Shown here in pieces: positions 17,071 to 24,805 of a stretch of DNA of 64,000 nucleotides (position 1 is its first letter; each line of letters starts with the position of its first letter). Origin of the DNA: JAIVGZ01 sp964552205 (GTDB lineage: Bacteria > Pseudomonadota > Gammaproteobacteria > Natronospirales > JAIVGZ01); contig CAZKFT010000008.1 of the NCBI GenBank assembly GCA_964552205.1, forward strand, positions 7,909 through 71,908. The letters run 5' to 3'. The notes under the pieces are model-generated. The model saw nothing but the letters and a program-made list of their open reading frames with translations, was not told the DNA's origin and ran no database searches. The position numbers were made by a program, and so were the translations under genes.

Positions 17071-17834
17071 GGTTCAACTATCATGGTGTTATCGCCATCT
17101 TCAGGTTCGAACTCGACCGGTTCCGCCGTACGCTTTGGCAGTCACTCGCCACACCTGTCATCACCACTGCCCTGTATTTCATTGTTTTCGGTGGTGCCAT
17201 CGGGTCCAGGGTCGGCAACATTGATGGCGTCAGCTACGCAGCATTTATCGTACCGGGCCTCATTCTGCTCTCGGTGTTCACCGAAAGTCTCAGCAACGCA
17301 TCATTCGGAATCTACATGCCGAAGTTCACCGGAACAATCTACGAACTTTTGTCCGCGCCAGTTTCGGCGTTTGAGACAGTTCTAGCGTATGTCGGCGCAG
17401 CGACGGTGAAGTCGGTCATTCTTGGCTTGGTCATCCTGGCGACAGCGAGCCTGTTTGTTCCGCTCCAGATACAGCACCCCGTGCTGATGGTGGTGTTCCT
17501 CGTGCTGGTCGCAGCCACCTTTTGCCTGTTCGGATTCATACTTGGTGTCTGGGCGGAGGGATTCGAGCAAATACAGTTTGTGCCAATGCTGGTGATAACA
17601 CCGTTGACCTTCCTTGGTGGCGCGTTCTATTCGATTGAGATGTTGCCGGGTATCTGGAGGACAATCAGCCTTTTCAACCCGGTGGTATATCTGGTCAGCG
17701 GCTTTCGCTGGGCATTCTATGGCACCGGCGATGTTTCAATCGGGGTCAGTCTTGCCGCCCTGGGCTCGTTCCTGCTTGCCTGCATGGGCGTTGTCTGGTG
17801 GATGTTCCGGACGGGGTATCGACTCAAACATTGA
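17067..17834 (+). CDS. ABC-2 type transporter permease (YadH-like)
   Basis: 255 residues with six hydrophobic segments, including 'VPMLVITPLTFLGGAFYSIE', the conserved ABC-2 signature region before the last two helices. Partner of the ATPase just upstream, which it overlaps by 4 nt (ATGA). The exported substrate is unknown. Confidence 0.92.
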   Translation: MRFNYHGVIAIFRFELDRFRRTLWQSLATPVITTALYFIVFGGAIGSRVGNIDGVSYAAFIVPGLILLSVFTESLSNASFGIYMPKFTGTIYELLSAPVSAFETVLAYVGAATVKSVILGLVILATASLFVPLQIQHPVLMVVFLVLVAATFCLFGFILGVWAEGFEQIQFVPMLVITPLTFLGGAFYSIEMLPGIWRTISLFNPVVYLVSGFRWAFYGTGDVSIGVSLAALGSFLLACMGVVWWMFRTGYRLKH

Positions 17835-17860
17835 CCCGGGCACGGGTTCCGGCGGATGCT

Positions 17861-18307
17861 ATGGCCGTGAAACTCATACCCATCGGAGCTGACGCGAAAC
17901 CGGAGTCACCGATTCCGGATTCGGCCATGGCCAGTGAGATGGCCAAAAGTTTTGTCGAGTTTTACAAGCTGGTGGGCTATGAGCCGCCCTGGGTGGGTTA
18001 CATCGCGGTGGAGCAGGACCAGTGCGTTGGAACTTGCAGTTTCAAGGGTCCACCGTCTGGTGACCGTGTGGAAATCGCCTATTTCACCTTCCCCGAGTTC
18101 GAAGGTATTGGCGTAGCAACCCGCATGGCGAAGGCGCTGGTGCGCATCGCGCTCACCACAGACCCCGATTTACTCGTCGCCGCGCAGACGCTCCCGCAGG
18201 AAGGCCCATCCACCGCCGTACTCCGCAAACTGGGGTTTGAACGCAGTGGGACCGTGCAACACCCCGATGACGGGGCCGTATGGGAATGGCACCTGGAGGA
18301 CCGCTGA
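17861..18307 (+). CDS. GNAT family N-acetyltransferase
   Basis: 148 residues from the ATG at 17861; the frame stays open upstream into the permease gene, but GNAT homology begins about 30 residues in. The acetyl-CoA-binding beta4-alpha3 region reads 'EFEGIGVATRMAKALVRIA', a degenerate R/Q-x-x-G-x-G/A. 'STAVLRKLGFERSG' is the C-terminal block of RimJ/RimL-type enzymes. The substrate is unknown. The start is less certain than the identity. Confidence 0.8.
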   Translation: MAVKLIPIGADAKPESPIPDSAMASEMAKSFVEFYKLVGYEPPWVGYIAVEQDQCVGTCSFKGPPSGDRVEIAYFTFPEFEGIGVATRMAKALVRIALTTDPDLLVAAQTLPQEGPSTAVLRKLGFERSGTVQHPDDGAVWEWHLEDR

Positions 18308-18335
18308 CCACGGGAGGCAGTGTATCCTTGGGGAC

Positions 18336-19697
18336 ATGAATGTCTCCGTTTTCGATATGTTCAAAATTGGTATAGGCCCGTCCAGCTCGCACACGGTTGG
18401 ACCTATGCGCGCTGCCCGGCAGTTCCTGCTCGATCTTGAAGCCAACAACCTGCTGGAAACGTGTACCCGGGTCCAAGCCGACCTGTTCGGTTCACTTGCG
18501 CTGACCGGCGCAGGTCACGGTACGGATCGCGCCATCTTGCTTGGCCTGCTGGGTGAAGCGCCCGACACAATCGACCCGGACTCCATAGACACCAAGCTCG
18601 CTGACATCAGGTCAAGCGGCCGCCTGCAACTGTTGGGCCGGCACGAGATAGATTTCGTCGAGGGTTCGGATGTTGTCTTGAACAAGTTCGATGTACTTCC
18701 GCGACACTCGAACGGCATGCGGTTCCGCGCGTTCGCAGCAAATGAATGCGTGTTGGAGCAGGAGTATTACTCGGTGGGGGGCGGCTTCATCATCCGTGGG
18801 GACCAGGAAACCGAGGGTGGTGCCGACAACAGCGATGTCCCGTACGCTTTCTCTTCAGCTGACGAGCTGCTCAGACTGTGTCGTGAGCATGGGCTCAGTA
18901 TTTCGGAATTGATGATGGTGAATGAATGCGTATCCAGAAGCGAAAAGGAGATCAGGGACGGTATCCATGCCATCTGGGATGTCATGAAAGCCTGCGTGGA
19001 AAGAGGGCTACGAAATGAGGGATTTCTGCCAGGTGGGTTGAATGTCCGCCGTCGGGCTGCCAAATTGTTCCGCGATGTGCAGTCCCAGGAAAAATCTGGC
19101 CCATTGGACATCATGGATTGGGTGAACCTGTTTGCCCTGGCGGTGAACGAGGAAAATGCTGCTGGAGGACGTGTGGTGACTGCACCAACCAATGGTGCTG
19201 CAGGCATTATCCCCGCAGTTCTGCACTATTATGATCGCTTCCTCAAGGAGTCCGAAGAGGAGGGAATCGTCCGCTTCATGCTAACCGCGGCTGCCATCGG
19301 CATCCTTTACAAAAAGAATGCGTCCATCTCCGGCGCAGAAATGGGTTGTCAGGGTGAGGTCGGGGTAGCGTGTTCGATGGCGGCAGGTGGGCTGGTCGCA
19401 GCCATGGGTGGAAGCAACGAGCAGGTCGAGAACGCGGCGGAAATCGGCATGGAGCACAACCTGGGCTTGACCTGTGACCCGGTGGGTGGACTGGTCCAGA
19501 TCCCCTGCATCGAGCGTAATGCCATGGGTGCCCTGAAGGCCATAAATGCAGCCCGAATGGCATTGAGAGGAGACGGGCAGCACCGCGTATCTCTGGATCA
19601 GGTCATCAACACCATGCGTCAGACCGGCAAGGATATGCAGAGCATCTACAAGGAAACCTCTCTGGGTGGACTCGCAGTAAACGTCATCGAGTGCTGA
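18336..19697 (+). CDS. sdaA: L-serine ammonia-lyase, iron-sulfur dependent, single chain
   Basis: 453 residues from the ATG at 18336. It opens with 'SVFDMFKIGIGPSSSHTVGPM', the signature of the family, and carries the [4Fe-4S]-ligating cysteines in 'GCQGEVGVACSMAAGG' and 'GLTCDPVGG...QIPC'. It deaminates serine to pyruvate and ammonium in the cytoplasm. With kbl/tdh (threonine to glycine) and putA nearby, the left third of the window is rich in amino-acid catabolism. The single-chain form, with beta and alpha domains fused, is usual in Proteobacteria. Confidence 0.96.
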   Translation: MNVSVFDMFKIGIGPSSSHTVGPMRAARQFLLDLEANNLLETCTRVQADLFGSLALTGAGHGTDRAILLGLLGEAPDTIDPDSIDTKLADIRSSGRLQLLGRHEIDFVEGSDVVLNKFDVLPRHSNGMRFRAFAANECVLEQEYYSVGGGFIIRGDQETEGGADNSDVPYAFSSADELLRLCREHGLSISELMMVNECVSRSEKEIRDGIHAIWDVMKACVERGLRNEGFLPGGLNVRRRAAKLFRDVQSQEKSGPLDIMDWVNLFALAVNEENAAGGRVVTAPTNGAAGIIPAVLHYYDRFLKESEEEGIVRFMLTAAAIGILYKKNASISGAEMGCQGEVGVACSMAAGGLVAAMGGSNEQVENAAEIGMEHNLGLTCDPVGGLVQIPCIERNAMGALKAINAARMALRGDGQHRVSLDQVINTMRQTGKDMQSIYKETSLGGLAVNVIEC

Positions 19698-19701
19698 ACG
19701 G

Positions 19702-22344
19702 TTGGCCAATCGATCGCTGAAGCTGTGGTGGTTGCGCCTCCGTCGGAGGACGGGTAGCCCACAGTCTGTTGTCCGAGGCTTCGCAGTGCTGGTTCTATTG
19801 GTGGGGCTGGCCATTTCTGCGATGACAGCCTCGGTTGTCGCAGAATACGAGCGCGAACAGAGCGAAGCAGAGTTCAACCACCGCATACAGCAAGCGACCA
19901 ATACCATTGCTGCGCGCTTGTCGCTCTATATCGCGGTGGTGCAGGGCGCTCAGGGTCTATACGCTGCCTCTGACGAAGTCACGGCCGAGGATTGGGGGGA
20001 GTTCTCAGAGGTCTGGCGCGATTCGTCGACCCTGTACCCCGGCCTCGGTCCGCTGTTGTACCTCCGCTATTTTGGTCCCGGTGAAAAACCGACGTTAGAC
20101 ATCGATCCACCAGGGGAACGGAGTCATTACTGTCCGGTTGTCTATGTCCACCCGACCCCCGTACACCCGCCCTTCGTCGGCTTTGATCTGTGCACTAGGC
20201 CTATTTCCACGGTTGCGATGATGATGGCCAAGGAGCAGGGCAGGGTTGTAATGACCGGTCGCGTGCTGGTCGCCGATCAAGTTTCCGGAGAACTCCACCC
20301 AGGTGTGGTGATTTACGGGCCGGTGTACACGAAGAGTGGCGCACTTCACGGCTGGACGGGTCTGCCTCTGTTCATCGACGACATCGTGGTGGATGTACTG
20401 CCTGCCGGCACCATGTTGTCGCTCCGTCTGTACGACGGCGCAATCGATCAAGAGCAGTTGCTGTACGCCATCGGGACACCACCCGCGGAACAGCAGGAAA
20501 AGACCGAGGAGATCAGACTTGCGGGGCGCAACTGGACTCTAGTGTTCACGGAGCCAGCGGTCAATCATGACATTACCTGGTTGGTACTGGTCGCTGGGTT
20601 CATCATCACACTGCTACTTGCTTTGCTCCTGTGGCGCGCAGGGGGGATTCACGCGCGCGCTCTGGTCATGGCAGAGCGCATGACAACCGCGTTTCGATCC
20701 AGTGAAGAACGCTATCGCACCATCATCTCTTCTCTGGAAGATGCCTATTTCGAAACCGACTTGGCGGGGAATCTGCAGTTCTTCAACGAAGCACTGGTGC
20801 GTTTGCTCGGCTACGGTACGCGTGAGCTGCAGGGCATGAATAACCGGGACTACATGGATGCGACGAACGCTGAGAAGGTGTTCGCGGCATTCAACCGAGT
20901 CTATGAGACTGGAGATTCGGAGCGGGGCGTGCAATGGGAGGTGACATGCAAGAACGGGGACAAGCGCTTTGTTGAGGCATCCATTTCCGTCATGCGCGAC
21001 GATGAGGGCAACGCCACGGGGTTCCGTGGGATTGCACGCGACATCACCGAACGCCGCCGGGCAGACGAGCGCATCCACTATCTCGCGCACTACGATGCGC
21101 TGACCGGATTGCCGAACCGCAGCCTGTTTGAGGATCGATTGAGCCAGGCGCTCAAACGACGGTGGCGTGGGAACGATAGCGCGGCGCTCCTGTTTCTCGA
21201 TTTGGACCGCTTCAAGACCGTCAATGACTCCCTAGGACACCACACCGGTGACCGGTTGCTGCAATTGGTGGCGCAGCGCATCCAGGAAAGCGTACGCGAG
21301 GGTGATACTGTGTGCCGCCCGGGTGGTGACGAGTTCATGGTGTTGCTACCGGACTTGGGTCAACCCTCAGATGCTGCACAGGTGGCCGGTAAAATCCTGC
21401 AGGCGGTCGCCCATCCCTACAACATTGATGAGTGGGAGTTGAGTGTCACCCCGAGTATCGGCATCGCCGTGATTCCGCGAGACGGGGACGACATCGACAC
21501 CTTGACCAGGAATGCGGACACGGCCATGTACCATGCCAAGGAGTCCGGAAGGAACAACTTCCAGTTCTTCACGGCAGGGATGAACGAAGATGCCGACAAG
21601 CGTCTGGCCCTTGAACATGGGTTGCGACAGGCACTGGAACGCGATGAATTCGAGTTGCACTACCAGCCCATCGTCGAGGCACAAAGCGGGCGCATCACCG
21701 GTGCGGAAGCACTGCTGCGGTGGAATCGTCCCGGGCATGGGACGCTGCCCGCCGGGGTTTTCATTGACGTCATCGAACAAAGTGGTCTCATTCTCAGTGT
21801 CGGTGAGTGGGTGCTGGAAACCGCTTGTCGGAAGGCCAAGTCCTGGGGTATTCCCATCGCCGTGAACCTGTCGGGGTTGCAGTTTCGTCAACATGGCTTG
21901 CGCGATACCATCACCCGCGTGTTGCAGCGTACTGGCCTGGAGCCCTCTGGTCTGGAACTGGAGATGACGGAGAGCGTGCTGATCCAGGATGCCATGCAGA
22001 CCATCGATACGGTGAACGAGCTCCACAATCTAGGTATCCGTTTCTCGGTGGACGATTTCGGCACGGGCTATTCATCGCTCAGTTACTTGAAGCGCTTCCC
22101 GATTGACCGCGTGAAGATTGACCGATCTTTCGTGCGGGACCTCACTACCGACCCCGATGACGCGGCCATCGTGGATGCCATCGTCAGCATGGCGCGCAGC
22201 TTGCGCATGGAGGTGGTGGCGGAGGGTGTCGAAACCGTGGAACAGAGGGACTACTTGCGGGAGCAGGGTTGCCATTTCATGCAGGGCTACCTGTTCAGTC
22301 GCCCAGTGTCCGCCGCCGAGTTCGAGCGCCTGCTCAAAGCCTGA
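19702..22344 (+). CDS. membrane CHASE-PAS-GGDEF-EAL cyclic-di-GMP enzyme
   Basis: 880 residues if the TTG at 19702, 4 nt after the sdaA stop, is used; another TTG at 19732 is the next candidate, and no ATG precedes the first membrane helix (about 28-48). A periplasmic CHASE domain (about 60-280) is followed by a second helix (about 286-312), a PAS domain (335-450), GGDEF at 541-545 and an EAL domain with EAL at 669-671. Both active sites look complete: RPGGDEF, plus EALLRW, ELEMTES, 'DDFGTGYSSL', VKID and AEGVET. It could make or degrade c-di-GMP in response to an extracytoplasmic ligand. Confidence 0.9.
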   Translation: MANRSLKLWWLRLRRRTGSPQSVVRGFAVLVLLVGLAISAMTASVVAEYEREQSEAEFNHRIQQATNTIAARLSLYIAVVQGAQGLYAASDEVTAEDWGEFSEVWRDSSTLYPGLGPLLYLRYFGPGEKPTLDIDPPGERSHYCPVVYVHPTPVHPPFVGFDLCTRPISTVAMMMAKEQGRVVMTGRVLVADQVSGELHPGVVIYGPVYTKSGALHGWTGLPLFIDDIVVDVLPAGTMLSLRLYDGAIDQEQLLYAIGTPPAEQQEKTEEIRLAGRNWTLVFTEPAVNHDITWLVLVAGFIITLLLALLLWRAGGIHARALVMAERMTTAFRSSEERYRTIISSLEDAYFETDLAGNLQFFNEALVRLLGYGTRELQGMNNRDYMDATNAEKVFAAFNRVYETGDSERGVQWEVTCKNGDKRFVEASISVMRDDEGNATGFRGIARDITERRRADERIHYLAHYDALTGLPNRSLFEDRLSQALKRRWRGNDSAALLFLDLDRFKTVNDSLGHHTGDRLLQLVAQRIQESVREGDTVCRPGGDEFMVLLPDLGQPSDAAQVAGKILQAVAHPYNIDEWELSVTPSIGIAVIPRDGDDIDTLTRNADTAMYHAKESGRNNFQFFTAGMNEDADKRLALEHGLRQALERDEFELHYQPIVEAQSGRITGAEALLRWNRPGHGTLPAGVFIDVIEQSGLILSVGEWVLETACRKAKSWGIPIAVNLSGLQFRQHGLRDTITRVLQRTGLEPSGLELEMTESVLIQDAMQTIDTVNELHNLGIRFSVDDFGTGYSSLSYLKRFPIDRVKIDRSFVRDLTTDPDDAAIVDAIVSMARSLRMEVVAEGVETVEQRDYLREQGCHFMQGYLFSRPVSAAEFERLLKA

Positions 22345-22352
22345 CCTCCCTC

Positions 22353-22381
22353 TTGCGGCCGCCCGGCCATAGGTGTATATA
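22353..22381 (+). promoter_or_regulatory. sigma70-type promoter of the lexA operon
   Basis: TTGCGG (22353-22358) and TATATA (22376-22381) are spaced by 17 nt. The -10 lies inside the LexA box, so repressor binding would block it directly. Predicted start is about 22388. Confidence 0.55.
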
Positions 22382-22390
22382 TATCCAGTA
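22371..22390 (+). promoter_or_regulatory. LexA operator (SOS box) upstream of lexA-imuA-imuB-dnaE2
   Basis: AGGTGTATATATATCCAGTA matches the E. coli consensus TACTGTATATATATACAGTA at 16 of 20 positions, including TGT-N9-CAG spacing and the whole AT core. It overlaps the predicted -10. The recognition helix of the LexA encoded here is nearly identical to E. coli LexA, which supports this box type. Confidence 0.82.
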
Positions 22391-22452
22391 ATGGATGTAT
22401 CACCAGTCATCAGGCATCCAGCCATGACTTATCTTATTACAAGAGGTTTATC

Positions 22453-23064
22453 GTGCAATTAACTGATAGACAAAAAGAAATATTAGATATGATTCGAGGT
22501 AAGATGGAAGCCGAGGGTGTGCCTCCAACCCGCGCAGAGATTGCTGCCGCACTCGGTTTTCGTTCGCCGAATGCTGCCGAACAGCATCTCAAGGCTCTGG
22601 CGAAGAAGGGCGCTATCGAACTGGTGCCCGGTTCCTCACGTGGTATCCGCTTGCCCGAGCCCCCGGGCCTGCCCGTGGTCGGGCGGGTCGCCGCCGGTCA
22701 TCCCATCCTCGCCGAGCAAAATGTCGAGCGCCGCGTGAACATGGACCCCGGCTTGTTCCGACCCCGCGCCGACTACCTGCTCAAGGTGGTCGGTATGAGT
22801 ATGCGCGATGCCGGTATTCACGACGGCGACATGGTGGTGGTACACCGCTCGCCTGAGGTACGCAACGGCCAGGTCGTGGTGGCGCGCTTGGATGACGAGG
22901 TCACGGTCAAGCGGTACCGCCAACGGGCCAGCGAGGTATGGCTGTTGCCGGAGAACCCGGATTTTGAACCCATTCACTTCGACATGCGTGAGCGGGCGAT
23001 GGTCATCGAGGGCGTTGTCATCGGCGTAATCCGTAACGACATACCCATCGCCAACCGGGTGTGA
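22453..23064 (+). CDS. lexA: SOS repressor LexA
   Basis: 203 residues, GTG start with AAGAGG 6 nt upstream. The winged helix at 1-65 includes the recognition segment 'FRSPNAAEQHLKAL', almost the E. coli sequence. Autocleavage Ala81-Gly82 ('GRVAAGHP'), nucleophile Ser116 ('VGMSMRDAG') and Lys153 ('TVKRY') are intact. When RecA filaments form, it cleaves itself and derepresses SOS genes. It heads the operon with imuA, imuB and dnaE2 (GTGA overlap with imuA), so it controls itself and the mutagenic polymerase set. It may be the only LexA or a second, cassette-bound copy. Confidence 0.96.
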   Translation: MQLTDRQKEILDMIRGKMEAEGVPPTRAEIAAALGFRSPNAAEQHLKALAKKGAIELVPGSSRGIRLPEPPGLPVVGRVAAGHPILAEQNVERRVNMDPGLFRPRADYLLKVVGMSMRDAGIHDGDMVVVHRSPEVRNGQVVVARLDDEVTVKRYRQRASEVWLLPENPDFEPIHFDMRERAMVIEGVVIGVIRNDIPIANRV

Positions 23065-23597
23065 TCGCCACAGCATGGCCGGCGCTGGATGCCGTGCTGC
23101 CGGGCGGAGGGTGGCCGAGCGGGGCGCTGACTGAAATTTTCATCCACCGATATGGAATCGGGGAAATACGACTTCTGCTGCCAGCACTGGTCCGGATTGC
23201 CAGGGAAGGTGATCCGCAGTCTTGGGTTGCACCACCGTTGATGCCCTACGCGCCCGCGCTCATGGCGGCAGGCTTGGATCTCAACCGCCTGTTGGTGGTG
23301 CGGCCGCCCAAGCGTACAGAACTTGCCTGGTCCATCGAGGCCTGCCTTCGTGCCGAGGGCTGCGGGGCAGTGCTGGCCTGGCCACCCACGCTTTCCATGC
23401 TGCAACTCCGCCGCTTGCAGTTGGCTGCCGCATCCAGTGGTGCCTGCGCCTTCCTGTTCCGTGCAGGACAGAGTCGGAAACAGCCTTCGCCCGCGGCCTT
23501 ACGCATGGAAATGACACCGACGGATCAAGGCCTGATGTTGGACCTGTTCAAGGTGCGTGGCGGAAAGCCCTGCCGGGTGGCGCTCACATGGGCGTGA
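23061..23597 (+). CDS. imuA: translesion synthesis protein ImuA (RecA-like, SulA-related)
   Basis: 178 residues, GTG start overlapping the lexA stop. 'LPGGGWPSGALTEIFI' (about 14-29) corresponds to the RecA-family P-loop region in degenerate form, followed by 'AAGLDLNRLLVVRPP' and a C-terminal 'VRGGKPCRVALTWA', as in ImuA proteins that work with ImuB and DnaE2 in damage-induced mutagenesis. It overlaps imuB by 10 nt. Assignment rests on these motifs and on gene order. Confidence 0.9.
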   Translation: MIATAWPALDAVLPGGGWPSGALTEIFIHRYGIGEIRLLLPALVRIAREGDPQSWVAPPLMPYAPALMAAGLDLNRLLVVRPPKRTELAWSIEACLRAEGCGAVLAWPPTLSMLQLRRLQLAAASSGACAFLFRAGQSRKQPSPAALRMEMTPTDQGLMLDLFKVRGGKPCRVALTWA

Positions 23598-24805
23598 CCA
23601 AACCCCTTTGGCTCTGTTGCCGGGTGCCGGGCATGGCGCCGGCCCGCCTGGCATTACAGGCACTGGAGTGGAGTTCACGGGTCAGCCTTGAAGGTGATGA
23701 CGCGGTGTTGGTCGAGGTGGGGGGTAGTGTGCGGTTGTTCGGAGGGGTGAACGCCATCACTCGCAAGTTGCCGGAGGACGCATGTTGGGCGCTGGCCCCG
23801 ACGCCACTCGGCGCTTTGTGGTTGATGCGCGGGGCGCCGGGAACGGTTGTTGTGGATAGCGGGCGCCTGCCCAGTACACTCGGTGCCTTGCCGTTGACCG
23901 CACTGGCCCTGCCGCCCAAGTTGCATGAACGCTTGCATGGTTTCGGGTTACGACATGTACATGGCTTGTTGAGACTGTCACGCGCATCACTCGCCCGACG
24001 TGTCGGGCAGACGCTACTTGATGCATTGCGAAAGGCGCTGGGGGAACTCGCGGATCCCCGCCCCGAGTGGCATCCTGCGCCACGGTTCCGCGGACATCGC
24101 GAACTCGAGTACGAGACCGGGTCAGATGCAGCATTGCTCAGGGCTATGGAACCTCTGTTCACCGACCTGATGGCCTTGTTGCGTGCGACCGGGCGTGGCA
24201 TCAGGCGTTGTACGGTTGTGATGTCACATCGTGACCAGGCACCGACCCGGATTCGTATCGGCCTGCTGGAGGCCGTGCGATCCCCTGACCGATTGCTTGA
24301 ACAACTGGCCATCCACCTCAGTCGTACGCCATTGCCAGCGCCCGTGGTGGCCTTGGCCCTGCATGCACCGCGGCTGGAGCTGGTGACGGAAAGTGCCCGC
24401 GACCTGTTCGCGACCCGAGCCAGTGGTGAGAGTTGGGTAGGCTTGCTCGAGCGTCTGCGGGCACGCTTGGGTGATGCAGCCCTGTTCCAGGTACAGGTTC
24501 ATGCCGACCATCGCCCTGAGCGCGCATTCCACGCTCGTGTGCCGTGGGAGCAGACCCCCTCTCCAATCGCAATCGAGTGTAGTCCACATCATCCCTTGTG
24601 GTTGCTACCCGCACCGGAGCCCGTCACCGACACGAATCGCTATCGCCTGGAACGTGGGCCGGAGCGCATCGAGTACGGTTGGTGGGATGGTGGGGATGTG
24701 CAACGCGATTACTTTGTCGCGCGCGATGACCACGGTGCCAGACACTGGATATTCCAGGAGCGCCGCCCGCCATACCGCTGGTATTTGCATGGACTGTTCG
24801 GTTGA
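23588..24805 (+). CDS. imuB: ImuB, Y-family-like adaptor of the DnaE2 mutasome, N-terminally shortened
   Basis: 405 residues from the ATG at 23588. The C-terminal half has clear ImuB hallmarks ('IEYGWWDGGDVQRDYFVAR', 'YRWYLHGLFG') and the DNA-binding region is present. ImuB is a catalytically inactive Y-family relative that docks DnaE2 and ImuA onto the beta clamp. Here the first segment 'WLCCRVPGMAPARLALQALE' runs straight into 'RVSLEGDDAVLVEVGG', so about 60-90 residues of the usual palm/fingers region seem to be missing. No stop or frameshift is seen, so this looks like a real internal deletion. It overlaps both imuA and dnaE2. Confidence 0.9.
   Translation: MGVTKPLWLCCRVPGMAPARLALQALEWSSRVSLEGDDAVLVEVGGSVRLFGGVNAITRKLPEDACWALAPTPLGALWLMRGAPGTVVVDSGRLPSTLGALPLTALALPPKLHERLHGFGLRHVHGLLRLSRASLARRVGQTLLDALRKALGELADPRPEWHPAPRFRGHRELEYETGSDAALLRAMEPLFTDLMALLRATGRGIRRCTVVMSHRDQAPTRIRIGLLEAVRSPDRLLEQLAIHLSRTPLPAPVVALALHAPRLELVTESARDLFATRASGESWVGLLERLRARLGDAALFQVQVHADHRPERAFHARVPWEQTPSPIAIECSPHHPLWLLPAPEPVTDTNRYRLERGPERIEYGWWDGGDVQRDYFVARDDHGARHWIFQERRPPYRWYLHGLFG

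Noticed and set aside
22381..22412. Second operator-like dyad (ATATCC...GGATGTAT) after the LexA box
   Set aside because: Imperfect arms with unequal spacing; no match to a known LexA half-site beyond the main box, so I leave it as a chance palindrome in AT-rich DNA.
23584..24312. 242-residue minus-strand frame opposite imuB
   Set aside because: Arg/Ser-rich shadow typical of antisense frames; imuB on the other strand has ImuB motifs and fits the operon overlaps.
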